A DNA stretch of 50,718 nt from Micromonosporaceae bacterium. GTDB taxonomy: Bacteria; Actinomycetota; Actinomycetes; Mycobacteriales; Micromonosporaceae. Under the pieces are notes generated by a model. That model was not told the origin of the DNA, did no database searches, and saw only the letters and a list, made by a program, of their open reading frames with translations. Of this stretch, positions 34,059 to 42,591 are shown one piece after another; within the stretch, counting starts at the first letter, position 1, and each line of letters begins with the position of its first letter. A program made the position numbers and the translations under genes. The stretch spans positions 1 through 50,718 of the forward strand of contig JAHRHA010000031.1 of NCBI GenBank assembly GCA_020027875.1. Reading direction: 5' to 3'.

Positions 34059-34607
34059 ATGCATCGGGAGATCGAGGTCAAGTACCGCGCGCGCGACGCC
34101 AATGAGCTGTGGTTGGCGCTGCACGCCCGTGGCATGGAGTTCTCGTCGGTCATACGCCAAGACGACCAGGCGTACGCCGAGTCGGGCTGGCAGTACGGCA
34201 TGAGCAAAGTCGGTAGGACCTTCGCGCGCCTCCGCACACAAGACGGGCGGCACATCTTCACGCTGAAGCGTCCAACCGTCAACGAGCAGGCATGCCTGGA
34301 GTTCGAGACCGAGGTCTCCGATCGCGAACAGATGCATCAGGCGCTCGTAAACATGGGGTTCTACCCCACTGTCCGCATCGTGAAGACCCGTCGCACGGGC
34401 AGCGTCGGTGAGCGTCTAACGGTGTGCGTGGACGAGGTGGAACACGCAGGCGTCTTCTTGGAGCTCGAGGAGATGATCGGGCCAGGCGAGTCTGGTCTGG
34501 CCGTACAGGCCTCCTTGGACACTTTCGCCCGCTCGCTCGGCATCGACCTGGAACGCACCACCGAAACGTACGACTCGCTCGTACGGCTCGCGATCGTACC
34601 CGCCTAG
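34059..34607 (+). CDS. CYTH-domain protein (class IV adenylate cyclase-like)
   Basis: A 182-residue CYTH-fold protein. The hallmark E-x-E-x-K is EIEVKYRARD at residues 4-8. Basic and acidic residues that line the triphosphate tunnel follow in RTFARLRTQDGRHIFTLKRP and CLEFETEVSD. The second half has VRIVKTRRTG and the metal-binding strand FLELEEMIG. Members are CyaB-type adenylate cyclases or thiamine/inorganic triphosphatases; sequence alone cannot separate them. GGAG lies five bases before the ATG. The gene stands between two decayed nucleotidyltransferase fragments. Confidence 0.9.
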   Translation: MHREIEVKYRARDANELWLALHARGMEFSSVIRQDDQAYAESGWQYGMSKVGRTFARLRTQDGRHIFTLKRPTVNEQACLEFETEVSDREQMHQALVNMGFYPTVRIVKTRRTGSVGERLTVCVDEVEHAGVFLELEEMIGPGESGLAVQASLDTFARSLGIDLERTTETYDSLVRLAIVPA

Positions 34608-34862
34608 ACAAGGTCATTGATGACCGTCGTTGGCAGGGTCGCCAGTCGCGGCCACGCTCCGACAAGGCTGCGATCACCGCGTCGGCAGCGGCTGGGAAGC
34701 GGCGCGCCGTGCCAGTCGGTGGAGAGGTCGACGTCGCCGCTTGGTCGGTTGCCCATGCCGTGCAGCTGGACGGCATAGCCCCCGGCCACTGCCAACCCAT
34801 AGCGGCCGGCCGCCGCAAGGGCGATCTCCGCGGAGCTGCGAGCAGTACGGCGAGGACTAGAC
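34604..34862 (-). pseudogene. AbiEii-type nucleotidyltransferase fragment (copy 3)
   Basis: Reading from 34862 on the minus strand gives SSAEIALAAAGRYGLAVAGG, then YAVQLHGMGNRPSGDVDLST, the first helix and the GG...D-x-D metal site of the nucleotidyltransferase. After DWHG the sense continues in another frame (AAADAVIAALSERGRDW) and then stops. No partner gene precedes it. It shares a near-identical stretch of DNA with copy 2 around the GRPTKRRR/GNRPSGD region. Confidence 0.7.
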
Positions 34863-35109
34863 TCGCGCCAGCAATGCGCCGATGCGCGCGCACGCCAGGC
34901 CCGGTCGGTTCAGGTCACGCATTCGACGCCGGTGGGCCCGGAACGTCGTTGCTGTTCGCCACGCGCTCACCATACGCGGCACGCGTCTCTGGTTCTGCTC
35001 ACGCCGATCGTTCAGACTCCGTGCGACTCGCACTCGAGCACGCTCTGCAACCCTCCCGTATCCTTTGCGTCTGCCTTAGGCGGTAACTGCCAGGATCGGT
35101 GGAGGTCGA

Positions 35110-35688
35110 ATGAACGTACAGCTGCGGGCGGTCATCGTGGGTCTTCTGCTCGTCACGGCTGTAGTCGGGTGCGGCACCGACAGCGAGCCGGCCCCACCGC
35201 CGTCCACGACGCCGGCGCCGGCACCGTCCCCGTCTGCTGCGGCGTCCCCGCTCGTCGGAACTTGGTCGCGGATCACGACGTGCGAGGAACGCGCTGCCGC
35301 GCTGAAAAAGGCAGGTCTGGAACGCTTCACGCTCGAGCATGCGGCACGGGAGGGCTGGCTGCCCGGGGTCACCGAGCCCAGCCAGATCAAGGACCCGAAG
35401 CATCCATGCGAAGGTGCGGTGCCGCTGCGGCACGAACACTTCTTCACTGCCGATGGGCTCTTCGGCTCCCGGGACGCCGAAGGAGACCAGGTGGATGATG
35501 GCCTATACCAACTGGTCGATGATCGGACCTTCGTCATCAACGACGTGGCGTTTTTCTTCAGCATCACCGGCGGTGACACGCTACATCTTGACCCGGTGAT
35601 ACCGGACTGCGTCGTAAACGGCTGCTTCGCCGCGCAATGGGCGGTCGCGGTCGCCTATCCCGGCCTCACCTGGAAACGAACCGCCTAA
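35110..35688 (+). CDS. secreted lipoprotein of unknown function
   Basis: A 192-residue lipoprotein. The signal peptide AVIVGLLLVTAVVGC ends in a lipobox (VVGC) at about residue 21. A Pro/Ala/Ser/Thr-rich tether of about 25 residues follows, then a compact domain with LVGTWSRITTCEERAAAL, RHEHFFTADGLFGSRDAEG, YQLVDDRTFVINDVAFFFSI and a cysteine pair near PDCVVNGCFAAQW. The lipocalin-like start LVGTW and the alternating strands suggest a small beta-barrel. GGTGGAGG precedes the ATG. Homologues of this type are often simply 'hypothetical' in actinomycetes. Both flanks are intergenic. Confidence 0.82.
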   Translation: MNVQLRAVIVGLLLVTAVVGCGTDSEPAPPPSTTPAPAPSPSAAASPLVGTWSRITTCEERAAALKKAGLERFTLEHAAREGWLPGVTEPSQIKDPKHPCEGAVPLRHEHFFTADGLFGSRDAEGDQVDDGLYQLVDDRTFVINDVAFFFSITGGDTLHLDPVIPDCVVNGCFAAQWAVAVAYPGLTWKRTA

Positions 35689-36247
35689 CCGTCGCCACCG
35701 GCAACGTGCGACACCGTCCACATTGCGTGCACACACAGCCGTCCCACGCGCACGGATGCCGATTCTCGCCGAGCCGTCGACTGCCTCACGCCGCGATCGA
35801 CCAACCGACGACGTTCACCCGTGGGCAGGCCTACGGATCTGTGCGTGCCGACCGGCCGAGGCCCGCGAGCAGCAGCGCGGCGGCCGCGGTCAACCTCCCC
35901 GGCGCCCGGGTGAGGTCGCCCAGGTCGCTACTCGTGGCTTCGTGTACCCCAGGTGAGCGGCTGGTTGACACAGCGACGAACCGAATCGCCGCGCCCTGCA
36001 ACCAGCCGCTCATTCAGGCGAGGTCGCGCCGACAGTCGGATGGGGCAAGGTGGGCCGCTCGGTGGCGGCGGGTCTGCATCAGACGACGCCTTCGTGCAGT
36101 GCGACCGGGCGGCAATGTGCCCGCAAGGCTTGGACGTATCCGGCCTGAAGTGGCGCTCATGGGCTCGCCGGAGGTCGGCATGCCTCCTGTGTCGGAACCG
36201 ACAACGTCGCGTGTGCCTCTGTATCGATGAGACGGAGGTGCAGCCAA
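35689..36247. other. intergenic stretch, no gene recognised
   Basis: About 560 bp with no convincing ORF, repeat or terminator. The promoter of the secreted protein at 36248 should lie in the last 150 bp. Confidence 0.45.
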
Positions 36248-36913
36248 ATGAGACTACTGAGGTTGATCCTCGCCGTTGCGCTCGTCACGCTGGCCACGCT
36301 GGTGCCAGCCGTGCCTGCCCAAGCCGGCGGATGGGCGTTAACCTTCATCGATCCGATGGACGAGCAGATCACGATACAGCCGACATTCAAGTACTCGATT
36401 GCGTATTGGGTGCTGCAGCACGGCAATCACCCGTACGAGGGAGAGCTGGGCACGACCGGCTTGATGTTCACCAATACCAATGGTGCGGAGGTGATGTTTG
36501 AAGGCGTCGCGATCGCGGAACCGGCGCACTACCGCGTCGAGGTACAGCTGCCCTCCGCCGGTCTGTGGCGGATCACCGCGCTGCAGGGACTCTTCGCGCC
36601 ATACGAAGTCGGGCTGCTCGCCGTACCGGGCCGCGTTGCCGTGTATCCCACGCCGCCGGTCGATCCAGCCGGGCACGGGCACGGCGCGCACTGGGGCGCG
36701 ATCCGCCCGCCCGGGTTCTGCGCCGATACCCATTCGACCGAGACGACCAGCGACGTTGTCCCACCAATCGGCCAACCAGCGGCGGGCACATCGCTAACGG
36801 AGCAGGGCGCGACGCGGTCGATGATGATCGCGGGCCCGCTCGCAGGGGGCGTGGCCGCGATCGCAACCGTTGTCCTGCTGATACGGAGGCGGCGGGCAAC
36901 CCGACGAGCATAG
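36248..36913 (+). CDS. secreted, C-terminally membrane-anchored protein
   Basis: A 221-residue exported protein. The signal peptide LLRLILAVALVTLATLVPAV is cut after AQA. The exposed domain has FIDPMDEQITIQPTFKYSIA, YWVLQHGNHPYEGELGTTGL and VRVEVQLPSAGLWRITALQG-like strands, followed by a His/Gly-rich turn (HGHGAHWGAIRPP). It ends with a single helix, IAGPLAGGVAAIATVVLLIR, and a basic tail, the layout of a membrane-retained surface protein. No sortase LPXTG motif is present. The ATG at 36248 has GGAGG nine bases upstream and is preferred to the one at 36227. Function is unknown. Confidence 0.75.
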   Translation: MRLLRLILAVALVTLATLVPAVPAQAGGWALTFIDPMDEQITIQPTFKYSIAYWVLQHGNHPYEGELGTTGLMFTNTNGAEVMFEGVAIAEPAHYRVEVQLPSAGLWRITALQGLFAPYEVGLLAVPGRVAVYPTPPVDPAGHGHGAHWGAIRPPGFCADTHSTETTSDVVPPIGQPAAGTSLTEQGATRSMMIAGPLAGGVAAIATVVLLIRRRRATRRA

Positions 36914-36965
36914 GACGGTCAGACCTCGTCGACTGCGTCCGCGGTCGTGCTCAACAACCGGCTCC

Positions 36966-36983
36966 GGGGCGTGGCGCCCCTTT
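36966..36983 (+). terminator. possible weak terminator
   Basis: GGGGCG and CGCCCC pair around a TGG loop, followed by only three Ts. The position, 50 bp after the secreted-protein gene, fits a terminator, but the short stem and T run make it weak. Confidence 0.35.
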
Positions 36984-37090
36984 GCTCATGCCCGCGCACT
37001 CAAACACGAATCCGGAAGAAATGCCAGCCGTGATGGAGCCCTCGGCGATCCCCGGCCGTGGCGGACGACGATTCCCCTAGCATTCGGCGT

Positions 37091-37744
37091 ATGGCCCTTC
37101 TCTACCAAGCCGAACTTCATCCCGAAAAGCTTGAGCTCTTGACCGCGTGGTTACCCACTCGTCCGTGGTACCGAGGGTCCGGTGCTCCAATTCTGAGGCG
37201 AGTGGCCGCCTTCCGGTTTGACGATCCCGCCGGCGAGGTCGGGATCGAGACGCTCATCGTCCAGGCCGCCGATGGACCGCTGCTACAAGCTCCGCTAACG
37301 TACCGGCACGCCCCGCTTTACGGAGGCGACCAGTGGTTGGTCGGCACCGCCGATCACTCCGTCCTTGGCCAGCGCTGGGTCTACGACGCGTGCGGCGACC
37401 CTGTTTACGTCAGCGTTCTGGCGAACATCATCTTCACTGGCGCCAGCCAAGCGGAGGAGTTCATTGACGTCGACGGTCGGCTCGAACGCCGGGAGCCGAG
37501 CATGTCCGTCAGCGGCAGCGGGTCTCAGGTAGCCGACGTCCCAGCAATCAATAATCTCGTCCACGTTGACGACAACGACCCCACGTGCGTCCTCACGGAC
37601 TCGTTCGAGTTGATGATTGCGCGCATCCTCGACGACACGACCAGCCAGGGCAGGGCAGACACCAGTGAACAGCCCACCCTTACCGGCGCCTGGGCCGGCC
37701 AAGCCACTCCACTACTCCTGGCACGCGCCCGCGCAGTGACGTAA
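37091..37744 (+). CDS. maltokinase N-terminal cap-like protein
   Basis: A 217-residue protein. It begins ALLYQAELHPEKLELLTAWL, then PTRPWYRG, and continues LRRVAAFRFDDPAGEVGIET, with LTYRHAPLYGGDQWLVGTAD and HSVLGQRWVYDACGDPVYV. This is the cap-like domain found at the N-terminus of maltokinases (Pep2) and in free-standing CG0192-type actinobacterial proteins. There is no kinase domain, so this is the stand-alone form, whose function is unknown. The ATG at 37091 follows TAGCAT by seven bases, suggesting a leaderless start; an upstream GTG frame to 37058 is less likely. Confidence 0.8.
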   Translation: MALLYQAELHPEKLELLTAWLPTRPWYRGSGAPILRRVAAFRFDDPAGEVGIETLIVQAADGPLLQAPLTYRHAPLYGGDQWLVGTADHSVLGQRWVYDACGDPVYVSVLANIIFTGASQAEEFIDVDGRLERREPSMSVSGSGSQVADVPAINNLVHVDDNDPTCVLTDSFELMIARILDDTTSQGRADTSEQPTLTGAWAGQATPLLLARARAVT

Positions 37745-37984
37745 CCGAACTGATACGACCGAGCAGCGGCCGGGCGCGGATGATCATAAAGCGGCTCGGC
37801 GTACGGGCTGGGTGAACTCGGCCACACGAGCGCAGATTGATTTGATCATCGCTCGATTTCGGCCGGAACTGTGGCTACTCTCGTGCGGGACGGCAAGACG
37901 CGAACTCGTTGCGTGCCGGCATCCCCGGGTACGGGCCGCAAATCCCTCGGCTCACGCAAGGAGTGACTCCATGAGCAACGTCGT

Positions 37985-38344
37985 GTGTTCGACAAGCAGG
38001 AACAGTTGCAGCAGATCCAGAGCGGCCTGCTTGACGGCGAGCAGATCATGGCAGTGTACGACGCAATCGGCGTCGGGACCGGCTTCCTCGGCCTTACCGA
38101 CCGCCGTGTGATCGTCCAGGACAAGTCATTCGTAGGCAAGAAGGTCGCGATCACGAGCATCCCGTACACGAAGATCACCAGTGTCAGCGTCGTCAGCAAC
38201 AAGTCGTGGGCCGGGTCCTTCTTTTCATCCGGGGCGATCGCGATTCACGTCGGAACGCATTCGTACGAGGTCGAGTTCCGCGGCGAGCACAAGAGCCACC
38301 ACGTGCACAATGTGATCCTGCATTACCTGACTTCGAACAAGTAG
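37985..38344 (+). CDS. small PH-domain protein, start disturbed by a GT repeat
   Basis: A 119-residue bacterial PH-like domain: GLLDGEQIMAVYDAIGVGTG, then LGLTDRRVIVQDKSFVGKKV, ITSIPYTKITSVSVVSNKSW and SGAIAIHVGTHSYEVEFRGE. It closes with the helix HHVHNVILHYLTS. A perfect AAGGAG with an ATG at 37971 lies just upstream but is out of frame by the dinucleotide GT (GTCGTGTGTTCGAC). With one GT fewer, the start would read MSNVVFDKQEQLQQI, as in typical members. As it stands, translation must begin at the GTG at 37985, about 20 bases from the ribosome-binding site. Either a slippage mutation or a sequencing error is likely. Confidence 0.8.
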   Translation: MFDKQEQLQQIQSGLLDGEQIMAVYDAIGVGTGFLGLTDRRVIVQDKSFVGKKVAITSIPYTKITSVSVVSNKSWAGSFFSSGAIAIHVGTHSYEVEFRGEHKSHHVHNVILHYLTSNK

Positions 38345-38510
38345 CCGATGAGAGTGTGTCTCCGTGCGTGACACACGCCACCGCCTCCAGGCGTCGGCAT
38401 ATCGGCACTCGCTTTGCGTTAGAGCGTCTTCTTGTCGGGGATCGCGACTTGCATTCAAGCTGCACGCCTCGGACCAACTATCCTGCTGGGATAGCGACAC
38501 ACCGGACGCT

Positions 38511-38875
38511 TGGCTGTAACGCAGCCGATCCGCATCGGGCTTGCTGCCTTCTGGGCCCTGGCCCTCGGGTATGTCGATGAACCCGGCTACGACGTCTCAG
38601 ACGGCGCGTCGATCGTCGATCCGGACGGTAAGGGCCCGGCCATCGGCTTTCTCAAGTGCCCGAGCCGAAGTCTGCCAAGAACAGGATGCACATCGACATC
38701 CGGGTAGCTGGAGAGCCGCTGGGACATGGCCGGACGGGAGTACCTCATTCGCCCGAGGGTGGCCGAGCCGGTTGCCGCCGGGGCAGCAATGCGCGAGGAA
38801 CCCTACGGAGAGCATCTTGGCCATGTCGTGATGCTCGACCCGGAAAGGCAACGAGTTCTGGGTCGCGTGATGGTG
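38511..38875 (+). pseudogene. glyoxalase-like (VOC) protein, multiply frameshifted
   Basis: Four consecutive pieces in changing frames reconstruct one VOC/glyoxalase-like domain: NAADPHR; then AAFWALALGYVDEPGYDV and SIVDPDGKGPAIGFLK; then PEPKSAKNRMHIDIRVAGEP; then REYLIRPRV and GEHLGHVVMLDPE. The usual final NEFCVA is not seen; RQRVLGRVM follows instead. At least three indels mean a true pseudogene and not a single sequencing error. The preceding 38345-38510 has only a small inverted repeat, CTATCC/GGATAG (38478-38494). Confidence 0.8.
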
Positions 38876-39220
38876 GAAGCACGGAAACCCGCTGCGGTGT
38901 CCGGCCGGCCGACCGCCGGTGCCCAGCTATATGCCGGCGAGGGCCTCATCGCCCCTGTCGGGTCGTTTCGTCCAGGACGAGCGTGGAATGACATTGGCCG
39001 CGCCGTGGTGGTTCTACTCGCGGCCAGCGACGCTGAACGACTGACGTATGCCCGAGTCGTACTTGGGACAGCGACAACCTGAGCGAAGCGAATGTCGCGC
39101 CCACTCGCTGAGTACTGGCCCGGTTCCGGCGTTGGCGCACCGAGCGGTTGAGTCGGTGCCATTCTCGAATTGACCTGGCGTTTGTCGTGGCGACCGGCCT
39201 CGGTCGGATAAGGGAGTCGC

Positions 39221-40741
39221 GTGATCCTGACGGCCGGAATGAAAAAGATCTGCATCATTGGCGTGGCGACCGTGTCCCTCGGTGGTCTGTCGACGGCGGC
39301 GCTGGCGGACGCCACCGCCACCGTGATACCTCGGCCGGTTGGTACGTCGGTGACGCCCTCCCCTTCGCGCGCGCCGGCGCGCGGAGAGGCTCGCGAGACC
39401 GTCGCGCCGTCGCACGTGCCCGCGAGACCCACCGCGTCGCAACAGGAGCAAGCCGAACCCACCCCGCCGAGCACGCCCGGGCCGCAGCCGACCCGGCCAC
39501 CGCAGCCGTCTGACAACCCGGCGACGACCAACGCGCCCTCGGTCACACCCTCAGTCACGCCCTCGGTCACGCCCTCGGGCGAGCCGCCACCATCGGCGAC
39601 GCCGACGCCATCAGCGAGCCCGACGGGGTCCGCGAGCCCGACGGGGTCCGCGAGCCCATCACAGCCGCCTGGTGCTGCGCCCCGCGCATCCTCCCCGACG
39701 GTGACGGGCGGCGATTCGCCGCGGCCGCGCGGTCAGACCAGGCAGGCGGACCCCCCGCCGCTGCCCGCGACCGGTGACGAGTTGGCGCCGCTGGTCGACG
39801 CGATCGAGTCATGCACACCGGAGCGGCCCATCGTCACGATCGCTGGCCTGGACGCCATGCAGGTCGCCCACGCGAGAACCATTGTTACCGTCGGGCTCGT
39901 GTTGGGTGTACCTAAGCGCGCACTCGTCATCGCGCTGGTGGCCGCCGTGCAGGAGTCGTCCCTGCGCAATCTGGCCAATCCGGTCTATCCCGAGTCCTTC
40001 TCGCTTACCACTGAGGGCGTCGGAACGGACCATGACTCGCTGGGGATCTTCCAGCAGCGCCCGTCGACCGGTTGGGGTCGCGTTCAAGATCTGATGGTGC
40101 CGCAGATCGCCGCGGAACGTTTCTATCGAGCGCTGGTCGCCGTTCCCGGCTGGCAGACGATGGTCATCTCCGCGGCCGCGCAGGCGGTGCAACGCAGCGC
40201 CTACCCGGATGCATACGCCCACCACGAGACGCTCTCGCTACGTATCGCCGCCGCTCTATCCGCTTCGGGGACGGCCTGTGTAGCCCCGGAGAGGAGGACG
40301 TGGGTTGCTCCCGTGATCGCACCAGTCATCTCGGGATACCAGTCCCAGGCGCGCCCGCACCACGAAGGTGTGGATCTTGGTGCCTCCCGCGGGACGCCGA
40401 TACGCGCCGCCGGGGCGGGGGTGGTAGCGACAGTGGCGTGCAATGCCAGCGCGGGCAACTGCGACAGAGACGGATCATCTCAGATCCGTGGATGCGGTTG
40501 GTATGTCGAGATCAGGCACGCGGGCGACGTCGTCACCCGCTACTGCCACCTGCATTCCCGCCCCGAGGTGTCGGTCGGCCAGCACGTGACCGCTGGGCAG
40601 AGGATCGGACGGGTCGGCTCCAGCGGCCAATCGTCGGGACCGCACCTGCACTTCGAGGTACATCTACCCGTGGGCCAAGGGCGCCGTTCCACAACGGACC
40701 CCGTCCCGTGGATACGTAGGCATGGTGCGCCACTGGGCTGA
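39221..40741 (+). CDS. secreted peptidoglycan hydrolase: muramidase-like plus M23 peptidase
   Basis: A 506-residue exported protein. The signal peptide KKICIIGVATVSLGGLSTAA ends after ALA-like residues. A Pro/Ser/Thr linker of about 140 residues contains VTPS and SPTGSA repeats. Next is a lysozyme-like domain: ALVIALVAAVQESSLRNLAN, with a likely catalytic Glu, DSLGIFQQRPSTGWG, and AAQAVQRSAYPDAYA. Last is an M23/LytM endopeptidase: HHEGVDLGASRGTPIRAAGA (zinc HxxxD), YCHLHSRPEVSVGQHV and GPHLHFEVHL. It would cut both the glycan and the cross-links of the wall. The GTG at 39221 has GGGAG four bases upstream; an ATG at 39239 gives a cleaner signal peptide. Confidence 0.88.
   Translation: MILTAGMKKICIIGVATVSLGGLSTAALADATATVIPRPVGTSVTPSPSRAPARGEARETVAPSHVPARPTASQQEQAEPTPPSTPGPQPTRPPQPSDNPATTNAPSVTPSVTPSVTPSGEPPPSATPTPSASPTGSASPTGSASPSQPPGAAPRASSPTVTGGDSPRPRGQTRQADPPPLPATGDELAPLVDAIESCTPERPIVTIAGLDAMQVAHARTIVTVGLVLGVPKRALVIALVAAVQESSLRNLANPVYPESFSLTTEGVGTDHDSLGIFQQRPSTGWGRVQDLMVPQIAAERFYRALVAVPGWQTMVISAAAQAVQRSAYPDAYAHHETLSLRIAAALSASGTACVAPERRTWVAPVIAPVISGYQSQARPHHEGVDLGASRGTPIRAAGAGVVATVACNASAGNCDRDGSSQIRGCGWYVEIRHAGDVVTRYCHLHSRPEVSVGQHVTAGQRIGRVGSSGQSSGPHLHFEVHLPVGQGRRSTTDPVPWIRRHGAPLG
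39541..39658. repeat. tandem repeats in the Pro/Ser/Thr linker
   Basis: Period-12 units encoding VTPS (39541-39579) are followed by two 18-bp units, GCGAGCCCGACGGGGTCC (39614-39649), encoding SPTGSA. They expand the low-complexity linker of the M23 protein and are likely to vary in copy number between strains. Confidence 0.75.
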
Positions 40742-41281
40742 CCTCGTCCTCTGTAGATCGGATCTCTCCTAGCCGATCGACTAGGTGCGCAGAACTTGGC
40801 GCCGATCGTTGCGGCCGGAGTGCGTCGGTTCGCTCGGCGCCTTACTGTTCTGCGGCCGATGGCGCGCATGGCAGATGGTGCGTACTTCGCGCAGCCCTTT
40901 CCCCCGCACCTCATCGTTTCCCGTTGCTGTTCCCCGCAGGGCCCCACCCGAGACGGGGACCCGCCCGCTAAGGCACGGACCTCGGAGACCCTGCCGTGAG
41001 AGTCGCGCTCATCAGCCTGTCGAAAGCTCGACGATCTTCCCAGCTGGCGCCTCGATAGTCGATATGATCGTGCCGAACTCGGTGAAGTCAACCACTGCGC
41101 TGGCAGCGCCGGCGGAGGTGCTACCTGCACCTTCGATCCGAAGTGAGTAGCGTTCTCCCTGGCCCGGGGCATGGACTGCGTTTCCGTCGGCGCTTTGAGT
41201 GTGATCACGAGGAAAAGTCAAGACCTGTGGAATGGCGTGCCACGATGAGGTGGCAAGATCAGTTGCAGGAAGGGGACGAGG
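40742..41281. other. intergenic stretch, no confident gene
   Basis: A minus-strand frame (41012-41221) reads YSLRIEGAGSTSAGAASAVV and FTEFGTIISTIEAPAGKIVE, which looks like beta-rich protein, but there is no ribosome-binding site or known domain, so it is not called. Nothing else stands out. Confidence 0.45.
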
Positions 41282-41941
41282 TTGTCGGAGCGATCAGGAA
41301 CCCTCGGTGACGATCCGTTCGGTGGTCGGCAGCCAACCAGTCACGAACGGCTGACGGGACTGCCCTGGGATGCGTCGTACCACGACGGCCCTGCGCCGTG
41401 GGATACTGGCCAGCCCCAGCCAGCAATAGTGCGTTTGGCATCCGAAGGCGGATTCGCCGGAGCGGTGCTCGATGCGGGCTGCGGGACCGGCGAGAACGCT
41501 CTTCACGTCGCCTCGCTGGGATTGTCGGTTCTGGGCGTTGACGTGGCTGAGACGGCACTGGCGATCGCCCGAGCGAAGGCCGACGACCGTGGGATCGAGG
41601 TTGAGTTCGCTACGGCTGACGCGTTCCAGCTGGAGCGTTTGGGGCGCAGGTTTGAGACGGTGCTGGACTGCGGACTGTTCCACACCTTCGACGGCGACGA
41701 GCGACCAGGATACGTTGCGAGTCTAGCGTCGGTGACCGAGCACGAGGGAACCATGCATGTGTTGTGCTTCAGTGACGATGGCCCCGATACTGGCCCACAC
41801 CCCATCAGTCAGGAAGAGCTGAGAGCGGCGTTCAACCCCAGCAATGGATGGAATGTCGCCGCCATCGAACCGGACCGGGTTCAGACGAGACACCACGACG
41901 ACGGCGCACCGGCCTGGTTCGCGACAATCAAACGGATCTAG
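41282..41941 (+). CDS. class I SAM-dependent methyltransferase (second paralogue)
   Basis: A 219-residue methyltransferase closely related in layout to that at 9108-9758. Shared landmarks are the lead segment WDASYHDGPAPWDTGQPQ, motif I VLDAGCGTGENALHVAS, motif II VLGVDVAETALAIARAKADD, then LDCGLFHTFDGDE and a late SQEELRAAF. It keeps the usual DAGCGTG, unlike the DSGCGTG of the other copy. The start is a TTG with GGGGACGAGG just before it; this start is not certain. It probably methylates a small molecule, but nothing in the context tells which. Confidence 0.88.
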   Translation: MSERSGTLGDDPFGGRQPTSHERLTGLPWDASYHDGPAPWDTGQPQPAIVRLASEGGFAGAVLDAGCGTGENALHVASLGLSVLGVDVAETALAIARAKADDRGIEVEFATADAFQLERLGRRFETVLDCGLFHTFDGDERPGYVASLASVTEHEGTMHVLCFSDDGPDTGPHPISQEELRAAFNPSNGWNVAAIEPDRVQTRHHDDGAPAWFATIKRI

Positions 41942-42060
41942 CCTGCGGGACTGGTCGACCCGGTGCGCGATCCCGTACCGAGAATATCGTCGGCGGCGCG
42001 CAACCTTTCGGCCGGGCGTTTCCGTACAGTAAGCGACACTGCGCACGACGGGGAGGCTCC

Positions 42061-42591
42061 GTGCGAGACCAGACCGCGGGAGGATACGACTTCGAGTCGT
42101 TCCTAGCTGGCGCCGCTCCGCGCCTACTCAGGTTCGCCTACCTGCTCACGGGTGACGGGCACCGAGCGGAGGACCTCGTGCAGGAGGCGCTCGTCCGGAC
42201 GTATGTGGCGTGGAGCCGGGTCGTGCGGGAGGACGCGTTCGCCTATACGCGAAAGATCCTGACGAATCTGTACGCCGACTGGTGGCGGAGTGGGCGGTGG
42301 CGCGAGAGAACCGTCACCGAGATTGCCGTCGCCGCGCCCACGAATGACCCGGCCGACGAGGTCGCGCAGCGATCCTGGCTGGTGGCGGCACTGCGCGGCC
42401 TGACCGCTCGGGAGCGTGCCGTCGTCGTACTGCGGTTCATGGTCGACCTCACTGAGGCCGATGTCGCCCGCGAACTCGGCATCTCCGTCGGCACGGTCAA
42501 GAGCACCACCGCTCGGGCACTGCGCAAGCTTCGTGTCGTGGATGGGGACGAGTTGCCGCTCGTGCCGTCCGAGAAAGGACAGACACCATGA
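42061..42591 (+). CDS. SigE-family ECF RNA polymerase sigma factor
   Basis: A 176-residue sigma-70 ECF factor of the actinobacterial SigE family (ECF41-unrelated, short type). Region 2 is FESFLAGAAPRLLRFAYLLT and GDGHRAEDLVQEALVRTYVA, with WSRV and TNLYADWWRSGRWRER. Region 4 is LTARERAVVVLRFMVDLTEA followed by LGISVGTVKSTTARALRKLR. It directs RNA polymerase to stress promoters. GGGGAGG lies four bases before the GTG. The stop overlaps the start of the next gene (ATGA, 42588-42591), a membrane protein that is the likely anti-sigma partner. Confidence 0.93.
   Translation: MRDQTAGGYDFESFLAGAAPRLLRFAYLLTGDGHRAEDLVQEALVRTYVAWSRVVREDAFAYTRKILTNLYADWWRSGRWRERTVTEIAVAAPTNDPADEVAQRSWLVAALRGLTARERAVVVLRFMVDLTEADVARELGISVGTVKSTTARALRKLRVVDGDELPLVPSEKGQTP

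Noticed and set aside
41012..41221. Minus-strand ORF with beta-rich composition
   Set aside because: No start signal, no domain and no neighbour support; possibly a gene fragment but not demonstrable.
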